Part shown: positions 35,007 to 42,778 of the stretch, one piece after another | Layout: every line of letters starts with the position of its first letter | Numbering within the stretch: the first letter of the stretch is position 1 | From: CALOCY01 sp942491975 | GTDB taxonomy: Bacteria; Bacteroidota; Bacteroidia; Bacteroidales; Prolixibacteraceae | NCBI GenBank assembly: GCA_942491975.1 | Contig: CALOCY010000004.1 | Coordinates: 1,054,001-1,118,000, forward strand | Direction of reading: 5' to 3' | Length of the DNA stretch: 64,000 bases | Program-made: the position numbers and the translations under genes | The notes under the pieces: model-generated | What the model was told of the DNA's origin: nothing | Seen by the model: the letters and a program-made list of their open reading frames with translations, nothing else | Database searches by the model: none

Positions 35007-35014
35007 TACATTTG
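35007..35014 (+). promoter_or_regulatory. Candidate secA -7 box
   Basis: TACATTTG matches TAnnTTTG; TTTC at about 34984 is 20 bases upstream as a weak -33. It implies a leader of about 165 bases before the secA ATG. The rest of the 34703-35183 gap is A+T rich, with no gene seen. Confidence 0.4.
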
Positions 35015-35053
35015 TGTGTTTCGTTAGTTAGACATAAGATACAAGTATCAGGA

Positions 35054-35095
35054 TTCCGAAATGACCAAGATTTTAACCTTGTTGACATTTCGGAA
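35054..35095 (+). promoter_or_regulatory. Hairpin in the secA leader
   Basis: TTCCGAAATG (35054-35063) pairs perfectly with CATTTCGGAA (35086-35095); an inner CAAG/CTTG can extend the structure. No U tract follows, so it is not a standard terminator. A second small hairpin (CCCGATA/TATCGGG, about 35147-35163) lies just before secA. Confidence 0.45.
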
Positions 35096-35183
35096 CAAAA
35101 AAGAGATCCTGTTCTTTATAATTTTGTCTAATATCTATAAGTCTAATCCCCGATAACTATCGGGACTAACAATCTATTAAAAT

Positions 35184-38100
35184 ATGGCATTCGTTTCAAA
35201 AATTCTCAACACATTTCTCGGAAATAAATCTGATCGCGATATTCGTGAAGTTATGCCTGTTGTAGAGGCAATTAAGGCAGCGTATGAAAAAATTAAATTG
35301 TTGTCCAATGATGAGTTAAGGCATGAATCTGTTTTGTTGAAGCAAAAGATAGAGGACTACATCAAACCGGAGAACGATGAGATTGCTGCGTTAAAAGAAA
35401 AAGTAGAAACCGTTGATATTGTTGAGAGCGAGAAAATATATACAGAGATTGATAAGATCGAAGAAAAGATCAATGAGAAATTGGAAGAGGTATTGAAAGA
35501 GATTCTTCCTGTTGCGTTTGCCGTTGTAAAAGATACAGCCCGGCGTTTTACTGAAAACGATTCTGTTGATGTAACAGCCAATGACTTTGACCGGAATATT
35601 TCTGCTTTACGTGATAGTGTACAGATAAAAGGGGATAAAGCCATATGGTCCAGCACATGGAATGCCGGGGGCAACCCTACCACCTGGGATATGATTCATT
35701 ACGATGTACAGCTCATTGGTGGTATTGTGCTGCACGAAGGTAAAATTGCGGAGATGGCGACTGGTGAAGGAAAAACACTGGTGGCAACCCTTCCGGTATT
35801 TTTAAATGCATTGACAGGCCGTGGGGTGCATCTGGTTACCGTGAATGATTACCTGGCCAAGCGTGATGCCGAGTGGATGGGGCCTATATTTGAGTTTCAC
35901 GGGCTTTCGGTAGATTGTATTGATAAGCACCAACCCAATTCAGAACAACGACGTGCAGCGTACAATGCAGATATTACCTATGGTACCAATAATGAATTTG
36001 GTTTTGACTACCTGAGAGACAACATGTCGATTAATCCTGAAGACCTTGTGCAACGCAGGCACCATTACTCTATTGTCGATGAGGTCGATTCGGTATTGGT
36101 GGATGATGCCCGTACGCCATTGATTATTTCAGGGCCTGTACCCAAAGGCGATGATCAACAATTTCAGCAACTGAAACCGGAAGTGATAAAGCTGTTTAAT
36201 GCGCAAAAACAATTGGTAACACAGTTATTGGCCGATGCCAAGCGTTTGCTGATGAAAGAGGGGGCTACTTCGAAAGAGATGGAAGAAGGGTCGCTGCTGT
36301 TGCTACGGGCACACAAAGGGCTGCCTAAAAATAAGGCCATTATTAAATTTCTGAGTGAAGAGGGGATGAAAGCCCGGATGATGAAAACGGAGAATTTCTA
36401 TATGCAGGACAACAATAAAAGAATGCATATCGTGACTGATCCGTTGTATTTTATCATTGAAGAAAAGCAGAATTCCGTGGAATTGACCGATAAAGGGGTT
36501 GACCTGATATCACAGGGAAGTGAAGATGCGGAATTTTTTGTGTTGCCGGATGTAGGGGCAGAGGTTGCTGAAATTGAAAACTCGGATCTTCCTGATAAAG
36601 AAAAACTGGCAAAAAAAGATACCCTGCTTCAAAACTATGCTGTTAAATCGGAACGTGTACATACCATCAATCAGCTGTTGAAAGCGTATGCTATGTTCGA
36701 GAAAGATACCGAGTATGTGGTGATCGAAAATAAGGTGAAAATTGTTGATGAGCAGACGGGGCGTATTATGGAGGGACGTAGGTACTCCGACGGATTGCAT
36801 CAGGCTATTGAAGCGAAAGAGAATGTAACTGTTGAGGCAGCCACACAAACCTTTGCCACCATTACACTTCAAAACTACTTCCGTATGTATCATAAACTGG
36901 CAGGTATGACCGGTACAGCTGAGACGGAAGCTGGTGAGTTCTGGGATATTTATAAATTGGATGTGGTGGTGATTCCTACCAACCGCCCCATTGTGCGTAA
37001 CGATGATAACGATTTTGTATACAAAACCAAGCGCGAGAAATATAATGCATCTATTGAAGAGATTGTTAAGCTGAATCAAAAAGGGCGTCCGGTGTTGGTA
37101 GGAACCACTTCGGTAGAAATTTCGGAGTTGTTGGCACGGATGTTAAAGCTGCGGGGCATTAAACACAATGTGTTGAATGCGAAACTGCACCAACGTGAGG
37201 CGGATGTTGTGGCTGAAGCTGGAAAAGAGGGGGCTGTGACCATTGCCACCAACATGGCTGGTCGTGGTACTGATATTAAACTATCGCAGCAGGTAAAAGA
37301 CTATGGTGGGCTGGCTATTATCGGCACCGAGCGTCACGATTCACGTCGTGTCGACCGTCAGTTGCGTGGTCGTTCGGGACGTCAGGGTGATCCGGGTAGC
37401 TCACAATTTTTTGTGTCGCTCGAAGATGATTTGATGCGTCTGTTTGGATCAGATCGTATTGCCGGTATTATGGACAGGTTGGGATTGGACGACGGAGAGG
37501 TGATTCAACACTCCATGATCTCGAAATCCATTGAACGGGCACAGAAAAAAGTAGAAGAGAATAACTTTGGTATCCGTAAGCGCTTGTTGGAATATGATGA
37601 TGTGATGAACAACCAGCGTGAAGTGATCTACAAAAAACGTCGCCATGCACTCTTTGGAGAACGACTGGAAGTAGATGTGCTGAACATGATGTACGATACC
37701 ATTGAATCGGTGGTTGGTGAATACCACGAGATGGGAGATTTTCAAGGAGCGCAACTTGAATTGATGCGTTTGATGTCGATCGAGGCCCCTGTGACTGAAG
37801 AGGAATTCAGAAAGATGAATGCCATGGAAGTTGCTGAGAAGACGTACCAGGTGATGATTGATACGTTTACCCGGAAAGTAGAAACCATTGCAAAACAAGC
37901 CTGGCCGGTCATTAAGAATGTATTTGAAGAAAAATCGCATGTGTATAAAAATATTGTAGTACCTATTTCTGATGGGAAACGTGTTTTTCAGATTATTACC
38001 AATTTGGAGAAGGCCTATGAAAATAAAGGAAAGGAGCTGGCCAAATCGTTCCAAAAACAGATTGTATTGGCGACTATTGATGAGCTGTGGAAAGAGCACC

Positions 38101-38486
38101 TGCGAGAGATGGATGACCTGAAACAGTCGGTGCAAAATGCATCGTACGAACAAAAAGATCCGTTGCTGATTTACAAATTTGAATCATTCAATCTGTTTAA
38201 GGTGATGGTAGACAAGGTGAATAAACAGATTGTCTCCACACTGATGAAAGGGCATATCCCCATTAACGACCCCAACGAGGTGCGTGAAGCAGAGAGTCGC
38301 CGAAAGACTGATATGAGCCGGATGAAAACCGGACGGGCCGATGTGGAAATAGCTGATGGACAACGTGAAGAGAAAACAAAGGCACAACCTGTACGGGTAG
38401 AGAAAAAAGTGGGACGTAATGAATTGTGCCCATGTGGTAGTGGTAAAAAATTCAAACAATGCCACGGCAAAAATCAACCAGCATAG
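35184..38486 (+). CDS. secA: Preprotein translocase ATPase SecA
   Basis: A 1100-residue motor ATPase that pushes unfolded preproteins through SecYEG. N-terminal region with a coiled Bacteroidota-type insert (IAALKEKVETVDIVESEKIY) near 60-105. Walker A MATGEGKTL near residue 191, DEVDSVLVDDARTPLI near 299, the preprotein cross-linking domain after that, the second helicase half VLVGTTSVEISELLA, ATNMAGRGTDIKL and RQLRGRSGRQGDPGSS. The C-terminus has the zinc-binding CPCGSGKKFKQCHG that contacts SecB or ribosomes. Longer than E. coli SecA (901) because of inserts usual in this phylum. Followed by lgt. Confidence 0.98.
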   Translation: MAFVSKILNTFLGNKSDRDIREVMPVVEAIKAAYEKIKLLSNDELRHESVLLKQKIEDYIKPENDEIAALKEKVETVDIVESEKIYTEIDKIEEKINEKLEEVLKEILPVAFAVVKDTARRFTENDSVDVTANDFDRNISALRDSVQIKGDKAIWSSTWNAGGNPTTWDMIHYDVQLIGGIVLHEGKIAEMATGEGKTLVATLPVFLNALTGRGVHLVTVNDYLAKRDAEWMGPIFEFHGLSVDCIDKHQPNSEQRRAAYNADITYGTNNEFGFDYLRDNMSINPEDLVQRRHHYSIVDEVDSVLVDDARTPLIISGPVPKGDDQQFQQLKPEVIKLFNAQKQLVTQLLADAKRLLMKEGATSKEMEEGSLLLLRAHKGLPKNKAIIKFLSEEGMKARMMKTENFYMQDNNKRMHIVTDPLYFIIEEKQNSVELTDKGVDLISQGSEDAEFFVLPDVGAEVAEIENSDLPDKEKLAKKDTLLQNYAVKSERVHTINQLLKAYAMFEKDTEYVVIENKVKIVDEQTGRIMEGRRYSDGLHQAIEAKENVTVEAATQTFATITLQNYFRMYHKLAGMTGTAETEAGEFWDIYKLDVVVIPTNRPIVRNDDNDFVYKTKREKYNASIEEIVKLNQKGRPVLVGTTSVEISELLARMLKLRGIKHNVLNAKLHQREADVVAEAGKEGAVTIATNMAGRGTDIKLSQQVKDYGGLAIIGTERHDSRRVDRQLRGRSGRQGDPGSSQFFVSLEDDLMRLFGSDRIAGIMDRLGLDDGEVIQHSMISKSIERAQKKVEENNFGIRKRLLEYDDVMNNQREVIYKKRRHALFGERLEVDVLNMMYDTIESVVGEYHEMGDFQGAQLELMRLMSIEAPVTEEEFRKMNAMEVAEKTYQVMIDTFTRKVETIAKQAWPVIKNVFEEKSHVYKNIVVPISDGKRVFQIITNLEKAYENKGKELAKSFQKQIVLATIDELWKEHLREMDDLKQSVQNASYEQKDPLLIYKFESFNLFKVMVDKVNKQIVSTLMKGHIPINDPNEVREAESRRKTDMSRMKTGRADVEIADGQREEKTKAQPVRVEKKVGRNELCPCGSGKKFKQCHGKNQPA

Positions 38487-38496
38487 ATAATTCCTA

Positions 38497-38529
38497 AAGG
38501 ATGACATCTTTTCAAAAGATGTCATCCTT
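38497..38529. repeat. GATGACATC palindrome, copy 8
   Basis: AAGGATGACATCTT / AAGATGTCATCCTT around TTCAA, 11 bases past the secA stop, between secA and lgt on the same strand. The central pair is A:T type. Confidence 0.9.
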
Positions 38530-38550
38530 CTCAACTAAAAAACAGAAATT

Positions 38551-39351
38551 ATGATTGCAGCAATACATTGGAATGTCTCTCCTGAAATTTTCGATCTGGG
38601 ATTTATTGCGCCACGGTGGTATGGAATGGCTTTTGCTGTTGCCTTTTTTCTGGGGTACAAGATTATGGAACGTATGTTCCGGTATGAAAAAGAGAACCTG
38701 AAGTGGCTGGAAAGCATGTTTGTTTATGTGTTTGTAGCCACCATTGTGGGATCACGATTGGGACATGTGTTGTTTTATGGTTGGGAATTTTATTCAAATC
38801 ATCCGTGGGAGATACTAAAAATATGGAATGGCGGACTGGCAAGTCATGGTGGGGCCATAGGTATTGCCATCGCATTGTGGTTTTATGCCAGAAACATAAC
38901 TAAACGCCCTATGTTATGGACACTCGACCGATTAGTTATCCCTACGGCATTAGCAGGTATGTTTATCCGATTGGGTAATTTGATGAATTCTGAAATATAT
39001 GGTGTTGAGACAAGTTTGCCCTGGGGATTTATTTTTGAACGTAACAACGAAATTGTAGCCAAACACCCTACGCAGATCTATGAGGCATTGTGTTACCTCA
39101 TCACTTTTGGATTATTGTGGAAATTCTTTTTTAATCCCAACAGCAATCTCCGAAAACGGACGGGATTTTTATCCGGTGTTTTCTTTATCGGTATTTTTGT
39201 TTCACGCTTCTTTATTGAATTTGTCAAAGAAAACCAGGAAGCCTTTGAAGAGGGGATGGTATTAAATATGGGACAAATTCTGAGTATTCCGTTTGTACTT
39301 GTTGGTGTAGCTTTGGTTATTCGTGCGTTGCGTAAAGAGCCATTAAACTAA
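38551..39351 (+). CDS. lgt: Prolipoprotein diacylglyceryl transferase
   Basis: A 266-residue inner-membrane enzyme that transfers diacylglycerol from phosphatidylglycerol to the lipobox Cys of prolipoproteins. Seven hydrophobic segments. Family motifs: WNVSPEIFDLGFIAPRWYGMA near the N-terminus (here split as PEIFDLG and RWYGMA), GSRLGHVLFY, WNGGLASHGGAIG (the H-G-G/A-I-G catalytic loop), RLGNLMNSEIYG with Arg and Glu, and HPTQIYEAL. Start ATG fits. Its TAA overlaps the next palindrome. Consistent with the many lipoproteins in this window. Confidence 0.96.
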   Translation: MIAAIHWNVSPEIFDLGFIAPRWYGMAFAVAFFLGYKIMERMFRYEKENLKWLESMFVYVFVATIVGSRLGHVLFYGWEFYSNHPWEILKIWNGGLASHGGAIGIAIALWFYARNITKRPMLWTLDRLVIPTALAGMFIRLGNLMNSEIYGVETSLPWGFIFERNNEIVAKHPTQIYEALCYLITFGLLWKFFFNPNSNLRKRTGFLSGVFFIGIFVSRFFIEFVKENQEAFEEGMVLNMGQILSIPFVLVGVALVIRALRKEPLN

Positions 39352-39383
39352 GGATGTCATCTTTTCGAAAAGATGACATCCCT
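39350..39383. repeat. GATGTCATC palindrome, copy 9 (left flank of RAYT remnant)
   Basis: AAGGATGTCATCTTTT / CGAAAAGATGACATCCCT, overlapping the lgt stop codon. The ATG that opens the transposase remnant lies inside this palindrome. Confidence 0.92.
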
Positions 39384-39719
39384 AACCAATTTCGTCGCTT
39401 CTTTATTAGCTACTCTATGTCTATTAATCGTCAACAAAATTTATCTGGAAATTTGTTTTGCCGACCGTTCAAACGCCTCCAAATCGAAGATGAGGATTAC
39501 TTGCGCTACCTTGCCTTCTATATTCATTATAATCCACAAAAACACGGATATATTAATGATTTTAAAAAATATAAATTTAGCTCATGGCAGGCGTATGCTT
39601 CAAGCAAACCAAGTAAAATTAACCGTAAAATACTCATTGAACTTTTTGGCGGACACAATGATTTTATAGATTATCATAACTATCTGCATGAAGAGAAAGT
39701 AAAACTTACGTTGGAGTAA
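39354..39719 (+). pseudogene. REP-associated tyrosine transposase (RAYT/Y1_Tnp), 5'-truncated remnant
   Basis: A 121-codon frame. Its first ~10 residues come from the flanking palindrome; the rest is the C-terminal half of an IS200-like RAYT: FRRFFISYSMSINRQQ, GNLFCRPFKRLQIEDEDYLR, YLAFYIHYNPQKHGYINDF, KKYKFSSWQAY. The YIHxNPxxHG segment holds the conserved Tyr region of the family. Missing is the N-terminal half (about 100 residues) with the HUH metal-binding histidines, so it cannot be active. Known RAYTs recognise REP hairpins; finding it directly between two copies of the window's repeat links the two. Confidence 0.8.
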
Positions 39720-39722
39720 TCT

Positions 39723-39756
39723 AAGGATGACATCTTTTTAAAAAGATGTCATCCTT
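39723..39756. repeat. GATGACATC palindrome, copy 10 (right flank of RAYT remnant)
   Basis: A perfect palindrome: AAGGATGACATCTTTTT directly followed by its complement AAAAAGATGTCATCCTT, four bases after the transposase stop. It lies between convergent genes and has the A:T central pair, unlike the left flank, which is T:A. Confidence 0.92.
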
Positions 39757-39772
39757 AATCCTTAAATTATTT

Positions 39773-40528
39773 TTAACCACCCAAATGATATACAAAGCCA
39801 ACTCCCAATTGTAAAGCGTGTAATGGAATTTTAAATTCTTCGTGTGTGCCTTGTTCAATGACTTGGGTTTGTGTGTTGAAGGTTAAATCCTGAAGACTGT
39901 ATTTTACCTGAGCGTAATAGTAACTTGCGCTGAATTTAAAACTTATATTTTCACGAACAGGGTAGTCAAAATCAATTCCTGCCAGCAGTGGAAGAGATGC
40001 TTTTGAACTCTCTTTTACCCGGGTATGGAAAAGTATATCGTTGTCAGCATCGTCGAAGATCATTTCGTGTACCGGTAAAAAAGAGACATGAATTCCTGTC
40101 ATGGCTTTTAACGACAACCTCATTTTTTTGACGGGGAATGATAACCTGGGGCCAACCAATGCCGATCCCCAGAGCCAATAGTTGCTGTTAAATTGAAGTT
40201 CATCGGATTCAGCCTCAGTGAGGGTACGGTAATTATCATTGATCCTATTTTCCAGTTTTAACCCTGTTTGGCCTTCATCTACAGGATTGGTGTTGAACAG
40301 TAGTGCTGTGGTAAGCCCTATCGTGTTTTGAGGCTTATAATCCCCATCCATTTTGACAAAAAATCCATTGGTGGCCATTCCTGCGCTGTTCGAGGTTAAC
40401 GAAGTGCTTTTGAAATCTCCCATAGGTACAGAAACTCCAAAAGAGATAGCTACATTCCAGTCAGGTGTTTGAGCTGTTGCGATAGAAGCAATCAGCATAA
40501 ACGTGAAGATGAGTATTGATCGTCTCAT
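39773..40528 (-). CDS. Outer-membrane beta-barrel protein, unknown
   Basis: A 251-residue protein from ATG 40528 (MRRSILIFTFMLIASIATAQ, clear signal peptide); the longer frame to 40549 adds seven residues before it. The mature part alternates polar and aromatic or hydrophobic residues (WNVAISFGVSVPMGDF, FSASYYYAQVKYSL, LHALQLGVGFVYHLGG), and the last residues are typical of a barrel C-terminus. It resembles the small Omp/opacity-like barrels common in Bacteroidota; no specific family could be fixed. Divergent from the SpmAB-like gene. Confidence 0.65.
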   Translation of the reverse strand: MRRSILIFTFMLIASIATAQTPDWNVAISFGVSVPMGDFKSTSLTSNSAGMATNGFFVKMDGDYKPQNTIGLTTALLFNTNPVDEGQTGLKLENRINDNYRTLTEAESDELQFNSNYWLWGSALVGPRLSFPVKKMRLSLKAMTGIHVSFLPVHEMIFDDADNDILFHTRVKESSKASLPLLAGIDFDYPVRENISFKFSASYYYAQVKYSLQDLTFNTQTQVIEQGTHEEFKIPLHALQLGVGFVYHLGG

Positions 40529-40592
40529 AATTTTGGCCTTAAGGTTCATTTACTCTATTGAACGTGTAAAACATGTTTTTGTTTCTTTGCTG

Positions 40593-40625
40593 AAGGATGA
40601 CATCTTTTGGAAAGATGTCATCCTT
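40593..40625. repeat. GATGACATC palindrome, copy 11
   Basis: AAGGATGACATCTTT / AAAGATGTCATCCTT with a short TGG spacer, in the divergent gap between the barrel gene and the SpmAB-like gene. It is followed by TATCTTTA (40629-40636), a near-consensus -7 box for the plus gene. Last copy in the window; none between 40.6 and 64 kb. Confidence 0.9.
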
Positions 40626-40663
40626 TTCTATCTTTACTATTACTTATCTGTAATATTTACAGT

Positions 40664-41896
40664 ATGGCACTGAATTACATCTGGATTTTTTTCTTTTTAA
40701 CAGCATTTGTTGTTGCTATAATTAAACTGATTGTATTTGGCGATGTCCAGGTATTTCCTGAGATGGTTCAGGCAACCTTCGACATGGCTAAAACAGGATT
40801 TGAGGTTTCATTGGGGCTTACAGGCGTACTTACATTGTGGTTGGGGTTGATGAAAGTAGGCGAGAAAGGTGGGATAGTGAAGCTGATGACGCGTGTCATA
40901 GGGCCGTTTTTCAATAAGTTATTTCCAGGGTTAGGGAAAGACCATCCTGCTACAGGTTCGATTATGATGAATGTGGCTGCCAATATGCTGGGATTGGACA
41001 ATGCGGCTACACCTATGGGTTTAAAAGCCATGAAAGAGATGCAGCAGACCAACACAAAAAAGGATACGGCGTCGAATGCGCAGATTATGTTTTTGGTATT
41101 AAATACGTCCGGCCTGACCATATTGCCTATTAGTGTAATGGTATACCGGGCACAATTGGGGGCAGCCGATCCTTCCGACATATTTTTACCCATATTATTG
41201 GCTACCTTTTTCTCAACTGTTACCGGACTGATAAGTGTCTCTATCTACCAACGCATCAATCTGTTTGATAAGACAATTCTGGCTTATTTGGGGGCATTTA
41301 CACTTGTTATAGGAGGTTTTATTTTCTATTTGTCGGGATTGGAGAAAGAACAGATTACGCTCATATCGCGTGTAGCGAGTAATGTTATCCTGTTTTCAAT
41401 AATTATCGGGTTTATTTTGCTGGCATTGTGCAAAAAGGTAAATATATACGAATCGTTTATTGAAGGGGCAAAGGAGGGGTTTGCTGTAGCCATAAAAATC
41501 ATCCCTTACCTGATTGCCATACTGGTAGCCATTGGTGTTTTTCGTGCTTCGGGGGCAATGGATATTTTTATTGAAGGGGTTAGAATAGTACTGGCATCGG
41601 TGGGGGCAAATACCGACTTTGTGGATGCACTGCCTACGGCGCTAATGAAACCATTGAGTGGGAGTGGCGCACGGGGTATGATGGTAGAGACCATGACCAT
41701 ATTTGGTGCCGATTCATTTGCCGGACGTGTGGCGAGTACGGTGCAGGGCGCAACCGATACTACATTTTATATATTGGCCATCTATTTTGGTTCGGTGGGT
41801 ATTTCAAAAATCCGTCACGCTGTAGTATGTGGATTAATTGCCGATTTTGCCGGGATTGTTGCTTCAATATTGTTGGCTTATCTGTTTTTTAAATAA
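40664..41896 (+). CDS. SpmA/SpmB fusion, nucleoside-recognition (Gate) membrane protein
   Basis: A 410-residue, about 10-helix membrane protein that joins two Gate-domain halves. The SpmA-like half contains GVLTLWLGLMKVGEKGG, NVAANMLGLDNAATPMGLK and ILPISVMVYRAQLG. The SpmB-like half starts near residue 240 (FIEGAKEGFAVAIKIIPYLI) and includes PTALMKPLSGSGARGMM and FGADSFAGRVASTVQGATDTTFY. In Bacillus these are spore-maturation proteins; in non-sporulators the role is unknown, probably solute transport. ATG 40664 (MALNYIWIF) fits; upstream in-frame starts lie within the palindrome. Confidence 0.85.
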   Translation: MALNYIWIFFFLTAFVVAIIKLIVFGDVQVFPEMVQATFDMAKTGFEVSLGLTGVLTLWLGLMKVGEKGGIVKLMTRVIGPFFNKLFPGLGKDHPATGSIMMNVAANMLGLDNAATPMGLKAMKEMQQTNTKKDTASNAQIMFLVLNTSGLTILPISVMVYRAQLGAADPSDIFLPILLATFFSTVTGLISVSIYQRINLFDKTILAYLGAFTLVIGGFIFYLSGLEKEQITLISRVASNVILFSIIIGFILLALCKKVNIYESFIEGAKEGFAVAIKIIPYLIAILVAIGVFRASGAMDIFIEGVRIVLASVGANTDFVDALPTALMKPLSGSGARGMMVETMTIFGADSFAGRVASTVQGATDTTFYILAIYFGSVGISKIRHAVVCGLIADFAGIVASILLAYLFFK

Positions 41897-41906
41897 TTTC
41901 TCAGTA

Positions 41907-42725
41907 TTACAATTTATTAACTAACTGCCTGATCTTCACTAGCTTGGATAACAACACTTCAAGACGGTCAAGATGTAGCATATTGGCTCCATCCGATTTG
42001 GCATTAACCGGATCGGGATGTGTCTCAATAAAAATACCATCCATACCTACAGCAATTCCTGCACGTGCCACATTCTCTATCAGCTCGGGTTTTCCTCCGG
42101 TTACACCTGAGGTCTGATTGGGCTGTTGTAACGAGTGCGTAATATCCAATACTACCGGACAGTTGTTTTGTTGCATGACCGGAATACCACGGTAATCGAT
42201 GATCAAATCCTGGTAACCAAAGGTGGTGCCGCGTTCGGTAAGCATCACCAAGTCGTTGCCCGATTCACGTACTTTATTTACGGCAAACTGCATAGAATCA
42301 GCAGCCAGAAACTGTCCTTTTTTAATGTTTACTACTTTTCCTGTTTTTGCTGCTGCCACCAACAGGTCGGTTTGGCGGCATAAAAAGGCCGGAATTTGCA
42401 ATACATCAACATACTGTGCAGCCAATGCTGCTTCATGGGTTTCATGTATATCGGTTACGGTAGGTATATCAAATGTTTCGCCTACGTTTCGCAATATATT
42501 GAGCGCTTTCTCGTCGCCTATGCCCGTAAATGAATCCAACCGTGAACGATTGGCTTTACGGTACGACCCTTTAAAAATATAGGGGATTTTCAGTTTGTCG
42601 GTAATGGCAACAATACGTTCGGCTATCTTCAACGCCATTTCTTCACTTTCGATAGCACATGGACCGGCCAACAGAAAAAAGTTTCCACTATCGGCATGTT
42701 TGATTTTAGGTATCTTATGTATCAT
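41907..42725 (-). CDS. kdsA: 3-deoxy-8-phosphooctulonate synthase
   Basis: A 272-residue TIM-barrel aldolase that condenses PEP with arabinose-5-phosphate to KDO-8-phosphate, for the lipid A inner core. Motifs: LLAGPCAIESEEMALKIAE, IFKGSYRKANRSRLDSFTG, VTDIHE, VDVLQIPAFLCRQTDLL, VNIKKGQFLA, LTERGTTFGYQDLIIDYR, DITHSLQQPN and GIFIETHPDP. Start MIHKIPKIK at 42725 fits the family; the frame extends to 42782 with a low-complexity NEKLTMNNSTKNKK stretch that overlaps the rarA stop by 4 bases. Follows rarA on the same strand. Confidence 0.95.
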   Translation of the reverse strand: MIHKIPKIKHADSGNFFLLAGPCAIESEEMALKIAERIVAITDKLKIPYIFKGSYRKANRSRLDSFTGIGDEKALNILRNVGETFDIPTVTDIHETHEAALAAQYVDVLQIPAFLCRQTDLLVAAAKTGKVVNIKKGQFLAADSMQFAVNKVRESGNDLVMLTERGTTFGYQDLIIDYRGIPVMQQNNCPVVLDITHSLQQPNQTSGVTGGKPELIENVARAGIAVGMDGIFIETHPDPVNAKSDGANMLHLDRLEVLLSKLVKIRQLVNKL

Positions 42726-42778
42726 TTTTTTGTTTTTTGTTGAGTTGTTCATTGTTAATTTTTCATTGCTCATTCTCT

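Noticed and set aside
37449..38153. A 234-codon minus-strand frame opposite secA
   Set aside because: Lies wholly antisense to the conserved C-terminal half of secA, with a Phe/His/Ile-rich composition typical of shadow frames.
907..40625. The GATGTCATC palindromes as a CRISPR array
   Set aside because: Copies are scattered kilobases apart in intergenic places, without spacers of even length and without cas genes.
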